From NCBI RefSeq assembly GCF_000243675.2, contig NZ_AHMM02000017.1, positions 595,001 to 659,000 of the forward strand: a stretch of 64,000 nucleotides of DNA, read 5' to 3'. This document shows positions 37,632-51,957 of this stretch, one piece after another. Origin of the DNA: Leptospira inadai serovar Lyme str. 10. Its GTDB lineage: Bacteria; Spirochaetota; Leptospiria; Leptospirales; Leptospiraceae. A model generated the notes under the pieces. The model was given only the letters and a program-made list of their open reading frames with translations, ran no database searches and was not told where the DNA came from. Within the stretch, counting starts at the first letter, position 1. Each line of letters begins with the position of its first letter. The translations under genes and the position numbers were made by a program.

Positions 37632-38048
37632 CTAAGCGGGCGGAGGAACGGCAGGAACTTGATCGACCCAAAGAGGTCGACTCCCGACAATATCTCCTCC
37701 GACACGTAAGAGTAAAATATAACGTCCTTCTCTCGGAAAAACTGCGTGCGGGATTGGAATGCCGATTTCGACGGGCTCTGCACCGTTATTCACTCGAATC
37801 GTTCCGCCGACTCCCATTATTTTTTCACTCGTATCCGCAAATTCAAGTTCGAGCGTAAATTCATGATCACCCGGAGTAAGATTCGTAACACAGATATAAA
37901 TTCCCCAAGGTGGGAAAACGACAGGGAATTGCTGCGCAAAGAATTTCGTAAACGTTCCGATAATTCCGCGCTTGCCGTTGTCTTCGGTTATCACTCGATC
38001 CGCAAAGAGTAGAGCAAGAAGCACTGGTTCGCTTGCATTTGCATTCAT
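37632..38048 (-). CDS. DUF6941-like conserved hypothetical protein
   Basis: 138 residues. LLFADRVITEDNGKRGIIGT at the N-terminus and FPVVFPPWGIYICVTNLTPG, with a beta-rich remainder ending in PLWVDQVPAV, resemble the DUF6941 group of small cytoplasmic beta-sandwich proteins. No function is known. It stands alone, 131 bases from sucA, separated by a terminator hairpin. Confidence 0.65.
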   Translation of the reverse strand: MNANASEPVLLALLFADRVITEDNGKRGIIGTFTKFFAQQFPVVFPPWGIYICVTNLTPGDHEFTLELEFADTSEKIMGVGGTIRVNNGAEPVEIGIPIPHAVFPREGRYILLLRVGGDIVGSRPLWVDQVPAVPPPA

Positions 38049-38143
38049 GGTATTGATGATTACCTACTGCTCGGTCTACCAAACGAACAGAATATATTAT
38101 TCGGTAGACGAAGATTCGAGTACAAAGTTCTAATAAAAGAAGC

Positions 38144-38172
38144 GAAGGTTTCCGAGGGATTCAGAAACCTTC
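38144..38172. terminator. Terminator downstream of sucA
   Basis: GAAGGTTTC and GAAACCTTC form a perfect 9-bp stem with an 11-nt loop just after the sucA stop (minus strand). It is followed by CGCTTCTTTTATT in the direction of sucA and by TTTTTATT in the plus direction, so it may work both ways. Confidence 0.75.
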
Positions 38173-38179
38173 TTTTTAT

Positions 38180-40963
<2,784 letters not shown>

Positions 40964-40975
40964 AATGAAAACTCC

Positions 40976-42379
40976 CTATGCGTGAATCGCCCACTTATCG
41001 ACGGCCATTGCCGCCTCTTTTACAACTTCGGATAAGGTAGGGTGTGCATGAAACGATCTTGCAATATCCTCGGCCGAAGCGCCGAATTCCACTGCGACCG
41101 CCAATTCGGCGATCATGTCCGAGGCCCTAGGCCCGAAGACAAAGGCTCCCAAAATCTTATCCGTCTTTTTATCCGCCAATATCTTTACTTGGCCTTCGGC
41201 CTCGTTCATCGCTTTTGCTCTTGCATTTGGCTTAAATAGGGACTTTCCGGTTTTGTATTCGACACCCGCGGCCTTGAGTTCCTCTTCTCCCTTTCCGACC
41301 CAAGCCAATTCCGGCCAAGTATACATTATGGAGGGAACGGCTAAATAATTCACATGGCCGGATTGGCCGGCGATTAACTCCGCGAGGGCGACTCCTTCTT
41401 CTTCGGCTTTATGCGCCAGCATGGGGCCGTCGATCACATCGCCGATGGCATAGATACCCGGAATATTCGTCCGGAAATGGGAATCCACTTTGATGCGTTT
41501 TCTCTCGGTTAATTGGACCCCTGCGTCCTCCAAGCCGATCCCCTCGATGAAGGGCTTTCGTCCGATCGCCACTAAAACGACATCCGCATCCAGCTCGGAT
41601 TCCTTGCCGTCGGGCGCCGCAATTTTAACCTTCACGCCGCTCTTACCCGAACTGGCGCCCAAGACCTTGTGCTCGAATAAGAAATCGAATCCCTGACCTT
41701 CCAAACTTCTTTGGAGTAAGTTCCCGAAGGATTTATCAATATTCGTTAATAGACCTGGTAGCAACTCGACGACCGTGACCTGGGAACCCAGGCGTTGCCA
41801 AACGGATCCTAATTCGAGTCCGATAACGCCGGCGCCGATAATAACGAGTTTTTTCGGGACGACCCGAAGATCGATCGCATGATCCGAAGTAATGATCGTT
41901 TTTCCGTCCACCGGAAGACTAGGAATATCGATCGGAACGGATCCTGTCGCCAATACGATATGCTTTGCGGATAGAATTTCCTTTTTTCCATCGGTAAGCG
42001 AAACCTCTACGTTTCCCCCGCCCAATAATTTTCCGAAACCTTCGTAACGAGTGATCTTATTCTTTTTCATCAAGTAGTCGACGCCGTCGGTGACTTCCTT
42101 AACGATCACATTCTTACGTTCCATCAACTTACCGAGATCGAGCGTAACCTTGCCGACTCCGATCCCGTGGTCCTGGGTTTTATGAAGAACTTTATGATAT
42201 TCTTCCGAAGAGTCCAATAAGGCCTTGGAAGGAATGCATCCTACGTTTAAGCAGGTTCCCCCCAGGGTTTTTCTCTTTTCGATGATTCCGGTCTTTAAGC
42301 CCAACTGAGCGGCGCGGATCGCATTTACGTATCCACCCGGGCCCGAACCGATAACTAGTACGTCGAATTCTTCCGCCAT
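40976..42379 (-). CDS. lpdA: Dihydrolipoyl dehydrogenase (E3)
   Basis: 467 residues. FAD motif [19 protein letters not shown], redox pair Cys43/Cys48 in [16 protein letters not shown] motif [18 protein letters not shown] and the C-terminal active-site HAHPTLSE (His-Glu pair). It reoxidises lipoamide of the E2 subunit with NAD. Lying between sucB and sucA, it is the dedicated E3 of this complex, though it may also serve pyruvate dehydrogenase. Confidence 0.96.
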   Translation of the reverse strand: MAEEFDVLVIGSGPGGYVNAIRAAQLGLKTGIIEKRKTLGGTCLNVGCIPSKALLDSSEEYHKVLHKTQDHGIGVGKVTLDLGKLMERKNVIVKEVTDGVDYLMKKNKITRYEGFGKLLGGGNVEVSLTDGKKEILSAKHIVLATGSVPIDIPSLPVDGKTIITSDHAIDLRVVPKKLVIIGAGVIGLELGSVWQRLGSQVTVVELLPGLLTNIDKSFGNLLQRSLEGQGFDFLFEHKVLGASSGKSGVKVKIAAPDGKESELDADVVLVAIGRKPFIEGIGLEDAGVQLTERKRIKVDSHFRTNIPGIYAIGDVIDGPMLAHKAEEEGVALAELIAGQSGHVNYLAVPSIMYTWPELAWVGKGEEELKAAGVEYKTGKSLFKPNARAKAMNEAEGQVKILADKKTDKILGAFVFGPRASDMIAELAVAVEFGASAEDIARSFHAHPTLSEVVKEAAMAVDKWAIHA

Positions 42380-42392
42380 TTCTATCGATTCC

Positions 42393-43637
42393 CTATACTT
42401 CCAAAAGAAGCCGAGTCGGATCCTCGATCGCTTCTTTTACTTTTACCAAGAAAGTTACCGCCTCTTTTCCGTCCACGATCCTATGATCGTAGGAAAGAGC
42501 CAAATACATCATCGGGCGAATAACGATCTGGTCGTTTACAACGACGGCGCGCTTCACTATATTATGAAGTCCTAAAATTCCACTTTGAGGCGGATTCAGG
42601 ATCGGAGTCGACATCATTGATCCGTAAATTCCCCCGTTCGAAATCGTAAAGGTTCCCCCTTCCATTTCCGAAAGTTCGATTTTGCCGTCTTTTACCTTAT
42701 TCGCAAGTCTGGCAATCTCGGATTCGATCTGCGCAAAACTGAGCAAATCAGCGTCCCTGACGATAGGAACGACGAGGCCTTTCGGCCCTCCTACGGCCAC
42801 TCCGATATCGTAATAATTCTTATAAACCGTATCCGTTCCGCGAATTTCAGCGTTGATGGCGGGAATGATTTTCAATGCGCCGATCGCAGCCTTCGTAAAG
42901 AAACTCATGAATCCTAGTCCGATATTATGAGCGTCCTTGAACTTATCCTTATATTTATTCCTAAGATCCATCACGGCGCTCATATCCACTTCGTTAAACG
43001 TCGTAAGATGCGCCGCGTTATGTTGTGCGGAAACCAAGCGATTCGCGATAGTCTGGCGAAGCTTGGTCATAGGAACTACGTTCTCGCGAGGCAGATTTCC
43101 TCTGTTTGCGGCCGGAATCGCTTTAGGAATTTCTTTTACCGGTTGCGGTTGGGTGGAAGGGCCTGCCGTCACGTTAGTCGCCTTATTGGCCGCAGCCGTT
43201 AAGACGTCCTCTTTCGTAATTTGCCCGTTCTTTCCGGTGCCACGGATCGAGGCCGGATTTAAACCGTTATCATCGATCAACTTTCTAACCGCCGGCGGAA
43301 GCGTCTCGTTGACGGCTCCTGCATTATTTACTATCGGTGCTGAGGTCGTTTTGGCTGTTTCTGGAGAAGTGGAGGAGGGGGAAGGAGAGCTTGAGGAGGA
43401 GGCTGAATCGATAAGTCCGATGACTTCTTTGATTTTAACCGTTTCTCCGGGCTTTTTATTTATCTTCTGGAGGACTCCCGCCGACGGGGCCGGGACTTCC
43501 ATGGTCACCTTATCGGTTTCCAGTTCTACGAGGACTTCATCCTGTTCTACTCGTTCGCCTTCTTTTTTAACCCAATTTGCTATGGTAGCTTCCGTAATGG
43601 ATTCGCCCATTTCGGGAACCTTGATCTCTATCGACAT
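42393..43637 (-). CDS. sucB: 2-oxoglutarate dehydrogenase E2, dihydrolipoyl succinyltransferase
   Basis: 414 residues from the ATG at 43637; a frame open for 74 further residues upstream lacks family similarity and is rejected. Lipoyl domain with Lys43 in [12 protein letters not shown], a Ser/Pro-rich linker, the E1/E3-binding helix ([20 protein letters not shown]), a second Pro/Gln linker and the catalytic core with [10 protein letters not shown] (His385, Asp389). First gene of the sucB-lpdA-sucA run. Confidence 0.95.
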   Translation of the reverse strand: MSIEIKVPEMGESITEATIANWVKKEGERVEQDEVLVELETDKVTMEVPAPSAGVLQKINKKPGETVKIKEVIGLIDSASSSSSPSPSSTSPETAKTTSAPIVNNAGAVNETLPPAVRKLIDDNGLNPASIRGTGKNGQITKEDVLTAAANKATNVTAGPSTQPQPVKEIPKAIPAANRGNLPRENVVPMTKLRQTIANRLVSAQHNAAHLTTFNEVDMSAVMDLRNKYKDKFKDAHNIGLGFMSFFTKAAIGALKIIPAINAEIRGTDTVYKNYYDIGVAVGGPKGLVVPIVRDADLLSFAQIESEIARLANKVKDGKIELSEMEGGTFTISNGGIYGSMMSTPILNPPQSGILGLHNIVKRAVVVNDQIVIRPMMYLALSYDHRIVDGKEAVTFLVKVKEAIEDPTRLLLEV

Positions 43638-43929
43638 CTTGATCCTGCGGAGGCAGTTATCCGTCCCATTCCGAGACCGCCTCCATTTCACTTTCCGTAA
43701 GCCGAAAAATTCTGTAAAGCGGTTCTTGGCAAAACCGTGTTTTGATGAAAATAACCTCTTCCTATTCAATTCGACGGTTAAATTTCGACCGGCAAAGAGG
43801 ATTTCCATCAACTCCGGGCCTTCATCGGAAAAAAAATTCCAACCGACGCAAAAATTCAACTAAGACAAAGGATAAGCGAACTCAATCGCAATCGAGCGTA
43901 AATCACCGAAAACCGATCGCTTAAGTCTC

Positions 43930-46389
43930 TTAATCCGTTTTAGGTTTAAACTTCCTCTCGGTTTTCCCGATTTCTTCATCGCTAATCTGATATTCCTGCT
44001 GTAAGAATTCGCGGAAATCGATCGATCGATGATGGTCCCGGTCACCGTCGCATTGTCGATTGCCTTGTACGGACTTCGTTACTCCGGCAACCGTAATAGG
44101 TTTTAAGGTTAAATTTTGCGTCATCGGACAAACTCCCGGTTTGGGAGTCAGCCCGTTATAAGCGCAGGTTCCACCACCCTGAACTTCGTCCGGTGGGAGG
44201 TCCTCACCGTGTTCGTTTCCGAAATTCGGATACCCTTCCCCACCGTAAAATCTGTTGTACATTCTTCCCCAGATAGGAACGGCGAGGACCGATGCAGCCT
44301 GCCCTCTTCCTAATGAAATCGAACTTTTATCAAAGCCCATCCAAATCACTGTCGTAAGCTTAGGATCGAATCCGCAATACCAAGCGTTAGTAAACGAGGA
44401 AGTCGAGCCGGTTTTACCCGCGGCAAAGCCTTTATAATTTCCTTTTTCGGGATTCCTTAATCCGTCGGTGGCGGTTCCGGCCATCGCGACCATCATCAGC
44501 ATTCTGCGCAGAATATAGGAAGTGCCCTCGCTGATCACTTGGATGGATCCGTCTTCCCTCTCCCTTTCCAACTCTTGTCGAACTTTCTCTTCCTCGTTGT
44601 AAATTACGTTTCCGGATTGGTCTATCACGTAACGGACGGCAAAGGGAATTACGTTTCTGCCTTTGTTTGCGATAATCGAATATCCGACCGCCATCTCGTA
44701 GGGGGTCAACTCCGCGATTCCGAGCGCAAGCGCAGGGCTGGAAGGAAAACGACTCTTATCAGCCTTTGTTAAACGAGATGCAAAATCTATGACAGCATCC
44801 GCACCCGTCCTGAGGAAGACCTGCACGGACACGATGTTCAGCGAGAGCGATAGAGCTCTCGAAAGAGGGACCATTCCCTGAAAATCTCCGTCAAAGTCTT
44901 GAGGGGACCAACCTTCTCCCTCCTCCGTCAAAGTCGTAAGCGGAGCGTCCATAATTCCCGTTCCGGAGCCCACAACTCTCTCGGCAATTGCAGCACCATA
45001 AACGAAGGGTTTAAACGAAGAACCGGTTTGTCGCCGAGCTTGGACCGCTCGGTTGAATTGATTCTTAGGAGTGAATTCGTATCCGCCGACCATCGTTTGA
45101 ATATAGCCGTTCGTATGATCGATCGTAATCGCGGCACCTTCCACGTGCAGGTTCTTTCCGAAAACTGCGGACCTTTTTTGGAATTCGGTAAACGAGGCCG
45201 ATTCGTTATCCGCCTCGGGCGTGAAAAGGGTCAGTAAATCGGCGGCGTCGATCAGCTCTTTTTCAAGCGCAACCCGAAAGTTCGCCTTATCGTCCAGTTT
45301 ACTTACGAAAGGAACTCCCACGGGAAAAACTGAACCTAAAAGTCCGTATAAACCCACAAGTCCTCGATCGGCCCCGCCGGCGTAGTTAACCGTTACACCT
45401 GAAACGAGATCATCGTGTTTTTTAAGCGCCTTACGAAGTTCTTCCTGGGCGATTTCCTGCTTTCGGACGTCGAGGGTGGTGTAAATTTTCAATCCGCCGT
45501 TATAAAGTCGATCTTCTCCCAATACTTTTAATAATTTCTGTCTTACGAATTCCGTAAAATGAGGAGCCCGATTCAATTTGGTTCCCCAAGTCGACTGTGA
45601 GGGGGATTGAGTAATTACGACCGGCCAATATTTTTCCCAAAATTCGTCGTGAATGAATTGGACCTTATCCGCGGGAATGAATCCCTGTCCCGCCATCAAT
45701 TTCAAAACTTCCAGATGGGCGCGCTTGGCTGCGGCGGGATTCTTGTATGGAGAATAGTCCACGGGAGCCTTGGGCAGACGAGCCAATAAAGCGGCCTCGG
45801 CTACATCCAAATCCGTCACGTCCTTATGAAAATACACGTCGGCCGCCGACGCCAAACCGGTGGTTCCATGTCCTAAATATATTAAATTAAAGTAAATTTC
45901 TAGGATTTCTTCCTTAGAATATTCCTGCTCGATCTGCAGAGTAAAGAGGGCTTCCACGAACTTACGGATGAACGATCTCTTTCTATTCTGTAAGACCGTT
46001 TTGGCCAACTGCTGGGTTAGTGTCGAACCGCCTTGCTTGATCCTTCCCGAGAGCACATTCACGATGGCCGCGCGACTGATCGCCATGAAGTCGATTCCAA
46101 AGTGATTGAAGAAATTATTATCTTCTACGGACAGGAAGGCCTGCACGACATGAGGAGGAATATCTTGGTATTTGAGCAACTGCTGTTTATGTCGATATAG
46201 TTCGGCGAAAACGATTCCGTTATTATCGTAAAGACGGGTCGGGGTCGTAGGTTGATAGGAAGCAAGCATCGCGAGCTCCCCCCCCTCGTCCACCTCCGAA
46301 AGTATATAGCCGAAAAACAATCCGCCTGCCAAGGCGATCCCGAGCAGGATTTTGGTCGTCCGATGGATTCCGTCGCTAAAAAGAGTCAT
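43930..46389 (-). CDS. Class A penicillin-binding protein (PBP1A family)
   Basis: 819 residues. Short cytoplasmic start, one membrane segment (about residues 12-30), GT51 transglycosylase motifs ([41 protein letters not shown]) and a transpeptidase domain with SxxK in [14 protein letters not shown], and [15 protein letters not shown]. It makes and cross-links peptidoglycan. It overlaps the upstream MBL-fold gene by 4 bases, so both come from one transcript. Confidence 0.93.
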   Translation of the reverse strand: MTLFSDGIHRTTKILLGIALAGGLFFGYILSEVDEGGELAMLASYQPTTPTRLYDNNGIVFAELYRHKQQLLKYQDIPPHVVQAFLSVEDNNFFNHFGIDFMAISRAAIVNVLSGRIKQGGSTLTQQLAKTVLQNRKRSFIRKFVEALFTLQIEQEYSKEEILEIYFNLIYLGHGTTGLASAADVYFHKDVTDLDVAEAALLARLPKAPVDYSPYKNPAAAKRAHLEVLKLMAGQGFIPADKVQFIHDEFWEKYWPVVITQSPSQSTWGTKLNRAPHFTEFVRQKLLKVLGEDRLYNGGLKIYTTLDVRKQEIAQEELRKALKKHDDLVSGVTVNYAGGADRGLVGLYGLLGSVFPVGVPFVSKLDDKANFRVALEKELIDAADLLTLFTPEADNESASFTEFQKRSAVFGKNLHVEGAAITIDHTNGYIQTMVGGYEFTPKNQFNRAVQARRQTGSSFKPFVYGAAIAERVVGSGTGIMDAPLTTLTEEGEGWSPQDFDGDFQGMVPLSRALSLSLNIVSVQVFLRTGADAVIDFASRLTKADKSRFPSSPALALGIAELTPYEMAVGYSIIANKGRNVIPFAVRYVIDQSGNVIYNEEEKVRQELEREREDGSIQVISEGTSYILRRMLMMVAMAGTATDGLRNPEKGNYKGFAAGKTGSTSSFTNAWYCGFDPKLTTVIWMGFDKSSISLGRGQAASVLAVPIWGRMYNRFYGGEGYPNFGNEHGEDLPPDEVQGGGTCAYNGLTPKPGVCPMTQNLTLKPITVAGVTKSVQGNRQCDGDRDHHRSIDFREFLQQEYQISDEEIGKTERKFKPKTD

Positions 46390-47360
46390 ACGAGTTCGAA
46401 TTTCATTCCTTCCCGAGCCAGGATTATGGATAGGTCCTTGGTACCAAGATTTTCAGCATGGGTTTTGGCGTCATCCAAGATGATTGCTAAAATTTCGTCG
46501 GAATACGCAGGCTCATGGTGTGTCAAGGCGAGAGTTTTAACTTCCCAATTCGAAGCACAATTAACCGCCATCGTATAGGAAGTATGTCCCCAATCGAATT
46601 TCTGAAACGATTCGTCCAAGGTGTACTGGGAATCCAAAAGCAGCAAATCGGCTCCGAGGAAAAAGGGCTTCTGTTGCACCACCAGCGGCAAATCTTCTCC
46701 GGTATATTCCGCATCCGTAGCAAAAATGAAGCTTTTTCCATTTTCAGTAAACTTATACGCGACCGACCCGCCAGGATGTTTGAGCGGAAGCCATTCGATC
46801 TTCATTCCTCCGATCAGGACAGCCTCTTCGGTTTTGAGTTGCCGGAAGCTACATTGATCCGCAAATCGTTCGAAAGATACCGGAAAAAATCTAGGTTCTT
46901 GCTGATAATAAAGCCGGTCCTCTAAATCCTTACTCGGGGAATAGAGTGTGAATTTATTTCCCGGAATGTAAAGAGGTTTAAAGAAAGGTATTCCCTGAAT
47001 ATGGTCCCAATGAGTATGAGTGAAGAAAATGGATAATTCTCCATTTCCTTTTCCGAATTCGCCTTGAATGAGTTCATCCCCCAATACCCTCACGCCGGTA
47101 CCCATGTCGATTAGAACCGAATCGCCCGAGGAGGAGCGGACCTTAATGCAAGTCGTATTCCCGCCCGTTACGAAAGTCAGGTAATCGGGTAAGGTTTCCA
47201 GCCAAGTTTCTGGGGAAGAAAACGCTTTGCCCCCGGAAGTTTCCGCCATCTTGAGAATCGTTAAAATCTTTTCCCTATATTCCGGGGTCCGCAAGGGAGA
47301 AGGGATGGATCCGCGGACGCCGTATAGCTGAATTTCCACTCTAATAGGAACAGGTACCAA
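46386..47360 (-). CDS. Metallo-beta-lactamase-fold hydrolase
   Basis: 324 residues. Metal motif [22 protein letters not shown] and [10 protein letters not shown] near the N-terminus, TDAEYTG and LALTHHEP further on, as in the MBL-fold group that includes cAMP/cGMP phosphodiesterase-like and RNase Z-like enzymes. Substrate unknown. Its stop overlaps the start of the PBP gene. It is divergent from the rhomboid gene with 80 bases between. Confidence 0.85.
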   Translation of the reverse strand: MVPVPIRVEIQLYGVRGSIPSPLRTPEYREKILTILKMAETSGGKAFSSPETWLETLPDYLTFVTGGNTTCIKVRSSSGDSVLIDMGTGVRVLGDELIQGEFGKGNGELSIFFTHTHWDHIQGIPFFKPLYIPGNKFTLYSPSKDLEDRLYYQQEPRFFPVSFERFADQCSFRQLKTEEAVLIGGMKIEWLPLKHPGGSVAYKFTENGKSFIFATDAEYTGEDLPLVVQQKPFFLGADLLLLDSQYTLDESFQKFDWGHTSYTMAVNCASNWEVKTLALTHHEPAYSDEILAIILDDAKTHAENLGTKDLSIILAREGMKFELV

Positions 47361-47440
47361 ATCGGCTGCGGACTGTCAAAGGAAACAAAAATCGGGATTT
47401 AGGTTGTCTACCGAACGGATTTGAGAAAACTAGGAGGGGT

Positions 47441-48280
47441 ATGGCATACTACTCCGGCGGATTCGGTATTGAAGTTACTCCTGTAGTTCGTAGGCTTCTT
47501 TTTTTGAACCTGGGAGTTTTCGTTTTAGAGTTCATACTGAAATTAGCCTCTCCGCAAACTCTAGGTCTTTTTTTGGGAATATTCGGGTTGGTGCCCGACT
47601 TCGTACTTCATAAATTTTTCGCCTGGCAGGTCCTAACCTACGCCTTTCTTCATGACCCGAATTCTATCTTTCATATTCTTTTTAACATGCTTTCACTCTG
47701 GATGTTCGGCTCGACGTTGGAAGCATATTGGGGAAGTAAGAATTTTCTAAAGTTCTATTTGGTTTCCTGCATTGGAGGCGGAATCCTTCCTTTATTCGCT
47801 CATCTTTTAGGTTTTCCGCAAGGAACGATCGTCGGAGCTTCGGGAGGCTTGTACGGACTCCTAATCGCTTTCGCATTGATCTGGCCTAACAGAGAATTGT
47901 ACTACTTCGCCATCTTTCCGATTAAGGCCAAATATTTCGTCCTGATCCTACTGCTCTTAATCGGGTTCACCTCTTCGTCCAGCGGCGTCGCAGTTACGGC
48001 TCATGCCGGAGGCGCTCTTTTCGGAGCCTTGTATTTCTTTTATAATAATAAATTAAAATATAAATTGGGATTTAGCTTACCTTCCTTTTCTCTTTCTCGC
48101 TGGTTTCAAAAAAGAAAAATGAAGCGCTGGCAGGAGGAAATGCACAGTCGGGAAAAAGCGAAGGACGAAGTGGACCGCCTTCTGGAAAAAATTTCCAGAG
48201 ACGGAATGCATTCTTTAAGTAGAAAGGAAAAGAAATTCCTGAAGGAAGCTTCCACGAAATATTACGATTCCAAGGAATAA
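47441..48280 (+). CDS. Rhomboid-family intramembrane serine protease
   Basis: 279 residues with six membrane segments in the first ~205 residues. The catalytic dyad is Ser134 in GASGGLYG and His188 in TAHAGGALFG; His78 and Asn82 in FHILFNM match the family's oxyanion/HxxxN motif. The C-terminal ~75 residues are charged and cytoplasmic, similar to other rhomboids with a basic tail ending LSRKEKKFLKEAS. It cleaves transmembrane substrates within the inner membrane. Confidence 0.92.
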   Translation: MAYYSGGFGIEVTPVVRRLLFLNLGVFVLEFILKLASPQTLGLFLGIFGLVPDFVLHKFFAWQVLTYAFLHDPNSIFHILFNMLSLWMFGSTLEAYWGSKNFLKFYLVSCIGGGILPLFAHLLGFPQGTIVGASGGLYGLLIAFALIWPNRELYYFAIFPIKAKYFVLILLLLIGFTSSSSGVAVTAHAGGALFGALYFFYNNKLKYKLGFSLPSFSLSRWFQKRKMKRWQEEMHSREKAKDEVDRLLEKISRDGMHSLSRKEKKFLKEASTKYYDSKE

Positions 48281-48517
48281 TCCGTAAATTCCGCTTTTGC
48301 CGTCGGAATTTTAACCGAAACGAAAAAGTTCGACGGTCTTACATTCTCGCTCTCCGGAAGATTGCGCATAGTTCTACTGAAGAACGAATCAAAAAAGCAC
48401 GAATAGAAGATTATCCGGATAGAAATTCGATTCTTGTTTATAGTCGGGCATCCGATGGAAAGAAATGCAATGCTTGCTATTTTGACTTTTTACTTCTAAC
48501 CTGGTTCTATTCCGCAA
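48281..48517. other. Intergenic region
   Basis: 237 bases between two rightward genes; no gene or clear hairpin terminator found. Presumed promoter region for the lipoate ligase-like gene. Confidence 0.4.
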
Positions 48518-49354
48518 ATGCAAACCTTTCTCCTGGACCAACGGTCTCTCCGTACCCCGTATTATAATCTCGCATTGGAAGAAGCCTTGGCGTTACGACT
48601 CGTAGCGGAGGGCTATGGAGGTGGAATCCGATTTTGGGAAAGTCCTCGTTCCGTCATAATCGGGTTATCCGAAGATCCACGTGTCACCGTCGGAAAAGAT
48701 TTGGTGGAATCTTTTCTTAGATTCGCGTCGACCCGCGGTTTACCCAAAAAGCCGAACAAAGATTCGAACTTATATCTAGCGAGGCGAGCGAGCGGTGGAG
48801 GCACGGTCGTACACGAACCCGGCTGGAATTTGAATTTTAGTATGTTCGCCTCCATCAAAGAGAGGCCGGAACTCTTTCCCGTGGGGAATTCCTATAAGAT
48901 CCTTCTAGGAATCGCATCGCAGGCATTATCTCTGCAAGGAATTGAAAGTAAATCGATGGGAAAATCGGATCTTGCGTTGGAAGAAAGCGATTCCTCTTGG
49001 AAGAAGATCTCGGGGAACGCTCAATTCAGAAAGAAAGATTGCATCGTCCAGCACGGCACGCTGATTTTAGATTCCAGGTTGATCCGGCTCGTTTCCGATT
49101 TACTTCCGCATCCTCCCGAGGAACCCGAATATCGAAGCGGCAGAGAGCACAAAGAATTCGTGACTTCCCTTCCTAAACATTTCTCCGAGGCAAAATTCAA
49201 GCGGGACCTCACCCTTTTATTTGCGGATTATCTGGGGGTAAAAAATATGGGTACTAGGATAAGCCGATCCTTTCGTAAAAGCGTGGTTCTTGAAGCTAAT
49301 AAGCTATTTCAAGAAAAGTACGTCTCGTTGGAGTTCATCACCGGCGAACGTTAA
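48518..49354 (+). CDS. Lipoate-protein ligase A-like protein
   Basis: 278 residues. The BPL/LplA/LipB fold is indicated by [30 protein letters not shown] and [20 protein letters not shown], the last being the conserved RRxSGGGxVxHxxGxLN motif. It would attach lipoate or octanoate to lipoyl domains such as SucB encoded nearby, though it is a separate transcript. A small-molecule amidotransferase role is also possible. Its stop is 34 bases before the glyA start. Confidence 0.85.
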   Translation: MQTFLLDQRSLRTPYYNLALEEALALRLVAEGYGGGIRFWESPRSVIIGLSEDPRVTVGKDLVESFLRFASTRGLPKKPNKDSNLYLARRASGGGTVVHEPGWNLNFSMFASIKERPELFPVGNSYKILLGIASQALSLQGIESKSMGKSDLALEESDSSWKKISGNAQFRKKDCIVQHGTLILDSRLIRLVSDLLPHPPEEPEYRSGREHKEFVTSLPKHFSEAKFKRDLTLLFADYLGVKNMGTRISRSFRKSVVLEANKLFQEKYVSLEFITGER

Positions 49355-49388
49355 GATCGGCGCGCAAAGAAATATCACCGAGGAACCG

Positions 49389-50636
49389 ATGAAATACCTT
49401 CCACAACAGGACCCTGAAATCTTTAAAGCCATCCAGGCGGAAGATAAACGCCAGGAAGATAACCTGGAAATGATCGCTTCGGAGAACTTCGTATCCCGGG
49501 CTGTCCTAGAAGCATACACCTCCACTCTTACGAACAAATACGCGGAAGGTTATCCCGGAAAAAGATATTACAACGGTTGCGTAAACGCCGACGCCATCGA
49601 GTCCATTGCCATCGATCGAGCCAAAAAGCTATTCGGTGCCGAATATGCAAACGTCCAGCCTCATTCCGGCGCGCAGGCGAATATGGCCGTCTTTCTAGCG
49701 GCACTAGAACCGGGTGATTCTTTTCTGGGAATGAACCTGGCCCACGGAGGACATTTAACTCACGGATCGCCCGTGAACATCAGCGGTCGATATTATAAGC
49801 CGATTCCATATGGAGTGGACCCAAAAACGGAGACGATCGATTACGATTCGATCGCATCGTTGGCAAAAGAACATAGACCGAAACTGATCGTCGCCGGAGC
49901 GTCCGCTTACTCTCGTAAGATCGATTTCGCTAAATTCGGAGAGATCGCAAAAAGTGTCGGCGCTAAATTGATGGCGGATATCGCGCATATTTCCGGATTA
50001 GTGACGACCGGCTATCACCCCTCTCCGATCGGCATCTTCGACTACGTGACGAGTACGACTCATAAAACTTTGAGGGGTCCGAGAGGTGGCCTGATTCTCT
50101 CGAATGCCGAGAATGAAAAAATTCTAAACTCTAGAGTGTTTCCGGGAATCCAGGGAGGACCGCTTATGCACGTGATAGCGGCAAAGGCCGTTTCTTTTGG
50201 AGAAGCGTTATCGCCCGAATATAAAACGTATATCGAAACCGTTCTCGCCAATGCGAAAGTTCTCGCCGAAGTTTTCATGAAACGCGGCTTTAGAGTCGTT
50301 AGCGGCGGAACAGACAACCATTTGGTTTTGCTGGATGTTTCCGTGAAAGGTCTTACCGGAGCCCAGGCAGCGGACGGATTGGACGAGATCGGCGTAACGG
50401 TAAATAAGAATGCGATTCCATTCGATAAGAATCCGCCGGCTGTCGCCTCAGGAATTCGACTCGGAACGCCTGCCCTCACCACACGAGGGTTTAAACCTGC
50501 CGGTATCGAAAAAGTCGGACACTTGATAAGCGACTTCTTGGAAAATCCGAACGATCATAAGACGATTGAAAAAGTAAAAGGTGGCGTACGGGAGTTGACT
50601 CAGCAATTTCCTATGGACCGCTTTCGTCTAGAGTAA
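49389..50636 (+). CDS. glyA: Serine hydroxymethyltransferase
   Basis: 415 residues from the ATG at 49389, with GAGGA just upstream; the frame is open for 33 more residues that overlap the previous gene and lack similarity. The PLP lysine is Lys226 in [39 protein letters not shown] and GGHLTHGSP are family signatures. It interconverts serine and glycine and feeds one-carbon units to folate. Confidence 0.96.
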   Translation: MKYLPQQDPEIFKAIQAEDKRQEDNLEMIASENFVSRAVLEAYTSTLTNKYAEGYPGKRYYNGCVNADAIESIAIDRAKKLFGAEYANVQPHSGAQANMAVFLAALEPGDSFLGMNLAHGGHLTHGSPVNISGRYYKPIPYGVDPKTETIDYDSIASLAKEHRPKLIVAGASAYSRKIDFAKFGEIAKSVGAKLMADIAHISGLVTTGYHPSPIGIFDYVTSTTHKTLRGPRGGLILSNAENEKILNSRVFPGIQGGPLMHVIAAKAVSFGEALSPEYKTYIETVLANAKVLAEVFMKRGFRVVSGGTDNHLVLLDVSVKGLTGAQAADGLDEIGVTVNKNAIPFDKNPPAVASGIRLGTPALTTRGFKPAGIEKVGHLISDFLENPNDHKTIEKVKGGVRELTQQFPMDRFRLE

Positions 50637-50769
50637 ATTAGGCGGACATTTCAGCTTGAATCGTTTTCGAGTGTGAACACTTTAAACGGGAAATACAATA
50701 GACTAAATATTAGCTTATATGAACTAAAAAATAGTTGATTGGTCGTAATCTTTCTGCGAGACTTCCCTC

Positions 50770-51117
50770 ATGGACATATTGGAAGGAGTTTTTGGTAACA
50801 AAACTGCGGGAAGGGTCTTGCTGCATATATTCCATTATTCGGAAATTCATGCTGCTGCCATTGCAAAAGATTACGATGTTGCCGTTACACCAATTAAGAA
50901 CCAACTCATTAGATTTGAAGAATCCGGCATACTTACGTCAAAGGCAATAGGAAAAGCTAGAGTATATTTATTTAACTCCAAGTCCGTATTCCTTAAACCT
51001 ATTAAGGAAATATTAGGTATAGTATATAACACCATGCCTTTATCAGAGAAAGAGAAACTTTTTTCGACTAGACGTAGACCAAGACGCAGGGATAAGCCAG
51101 TTTATGCAAAATCCTAA
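50770..51117 (+). CDS. Winged-helix protein paired with a nucleotidyltransferase
   Basis: 115 residues. IHAAAIAKDYDVAVTPIKNQ followed by LIRFEESGILTSKAIGKARVY is a winged helix-turn-helix of ArsR/MarR type; the tail (FSTRRRPRRRDKP) is very basic. It overlaps the next gene by 14 bases, so the two form a two-gene unit. In AbiE-like and related toxin-antitoxin systems a winged-helix antitoxin/regulator precedes a nucleotidyltransferase toxin, which is the layout here. No closer family name can be given. Confidence 0.7.
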   Translation: MDILEGVFGNKTAGRVLLHIFHYSEIHAAAIAKDYDVAVTPIKNQLIRFEESGILTSKAIGKARVYLFNSKSVFLKPIKEILGIVYNTMPLSEKEKLFSTRRRPRRRDKPVYAKS

Positions 51118-51664
51118 TTGGTCGACAGTAACTGAAAATGAATTATGGGAATATGTAGCTTGGCACTTATCGGCAAAAGACATTGATTCGGTATTAGTAG
51201 GTGGAGCAGTAGTCTCAATATATTCAAATGGGATTTATAAATCCGGTGATATAGATATTGTTTATACGAGCTATAACTCTTCCATTTGGGAAACAATCCA
51301 AATAGTAATGAAGAATCTTGGTTTTAAAAAGGTTACCAGGCATTTTGTCCATCCGGAATGCAACCATTTATTCGTAGAATATGCCTCACCACCTTTATCG
51401 ATAGGTGAAGATTATCAAATCGTTCCTTCTACGAAAGAAGTTTCAGGTAAAACTATCAAAATACTTTCTCCAACTGATTGTATAAAAGACCGTTTGGCTT
51501 CCTACATTTACTTTAATGCGCGCGAATGTCTGGAGCAAGCCCTTATAGTAGGTAAGAGGCAGCCTTTTGATTTAAAGGAAATTAAAAGGTGGTGTGATTC
51601 TGAAGGTGGTAAGGCAAAGCCAGTCTTTGAAGAATTTAAAAGTCTTTATAAAGAAATTAGCTAA
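51104..51664 (+). CDS. Nucleotidyltransferase-fold protein (AbiEii-like candidate toxin)
   Basis: 186 residues. VLVGGAVVSIYSNGIYKSGDIDIVY contains the Gly-Gly (33-34) and Asp-x-Asp (49, 51) pattern of the polymerase-beta nucleotidyltransferase superfamily. The C-terminal half (LSPTDCIKDRLASYIYF and a helical end) fits the helical cap of AbiEii/DUF-type relatives. A role as an NTP-transferring toxin or abortive-infection factor is inferred from the gene pairing; it could also be a housekeeping transferase. The frame is intact. Confidence 0.7.
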   Translation: MQNPNWSTVTENELWEYVAWHLSAKDIDSVLVGGAVVSIYSNGIYKSGDIDIVYTSYNSSIWETIQIVMKNLGFKKVTRHFVHPECNHLFVEYASPPLSIGEDYQIVPSTKEVSGKTIKILSPTDCIKDRLASYIYFNARECLEQALIVGKRQPFDLKEIKRWCDSEGGKAKPVFEEFKSLYKEIS

Positions 51665-51957
51665 AAGTATCGATATATCAGGCTGGAAGATCGATAAGCT
51701 ACGCGGCTCCAATTCGCGCTTCGCGAACTTCGCTCGTCCTTTGCTAAATTCCGCTTCGTAATTTGCCGCGCAAAGGCAGGCTGGCGCCAAAGTCATTCTG
51801 ATATGCGGAACTTCGACCTAGCTCTATCGTTAATCTCCATTTAGCAAAATTGTACCGAAAGTATGCGAAAGAGAAAAATTACCTTATTTAGACGGCTTGA
51901 GATGATATTCCAAGTATCGACTTTTTCTTCCATAATTAAAATATTTTATATAGGAAG
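51665..51957. other. Gene-free region with GC-rich patch
   Basis: About 290 bases without a gene. A patch at about 51700-51790 contains CGCGCTTCGCGAACTTCGC-like palindromic blocks typical of intergenic repeats in this genus; no second full copy is found in the window. Confidence 0.35.

Noticed and set aside
43638..43859. N-terminal extension of SucB
   Set aside because: SucB begins with the lipoyl domain at the ATG at 43637; the upstream 74 residues have no similarity to any targeting or lipoyl sequence.
42937..43863. 308-residue open frame on the plus strand
   Set aside because: It is antisense to sucB, which has full family support; the frame has no recognisable protein features and is a composition shadow.
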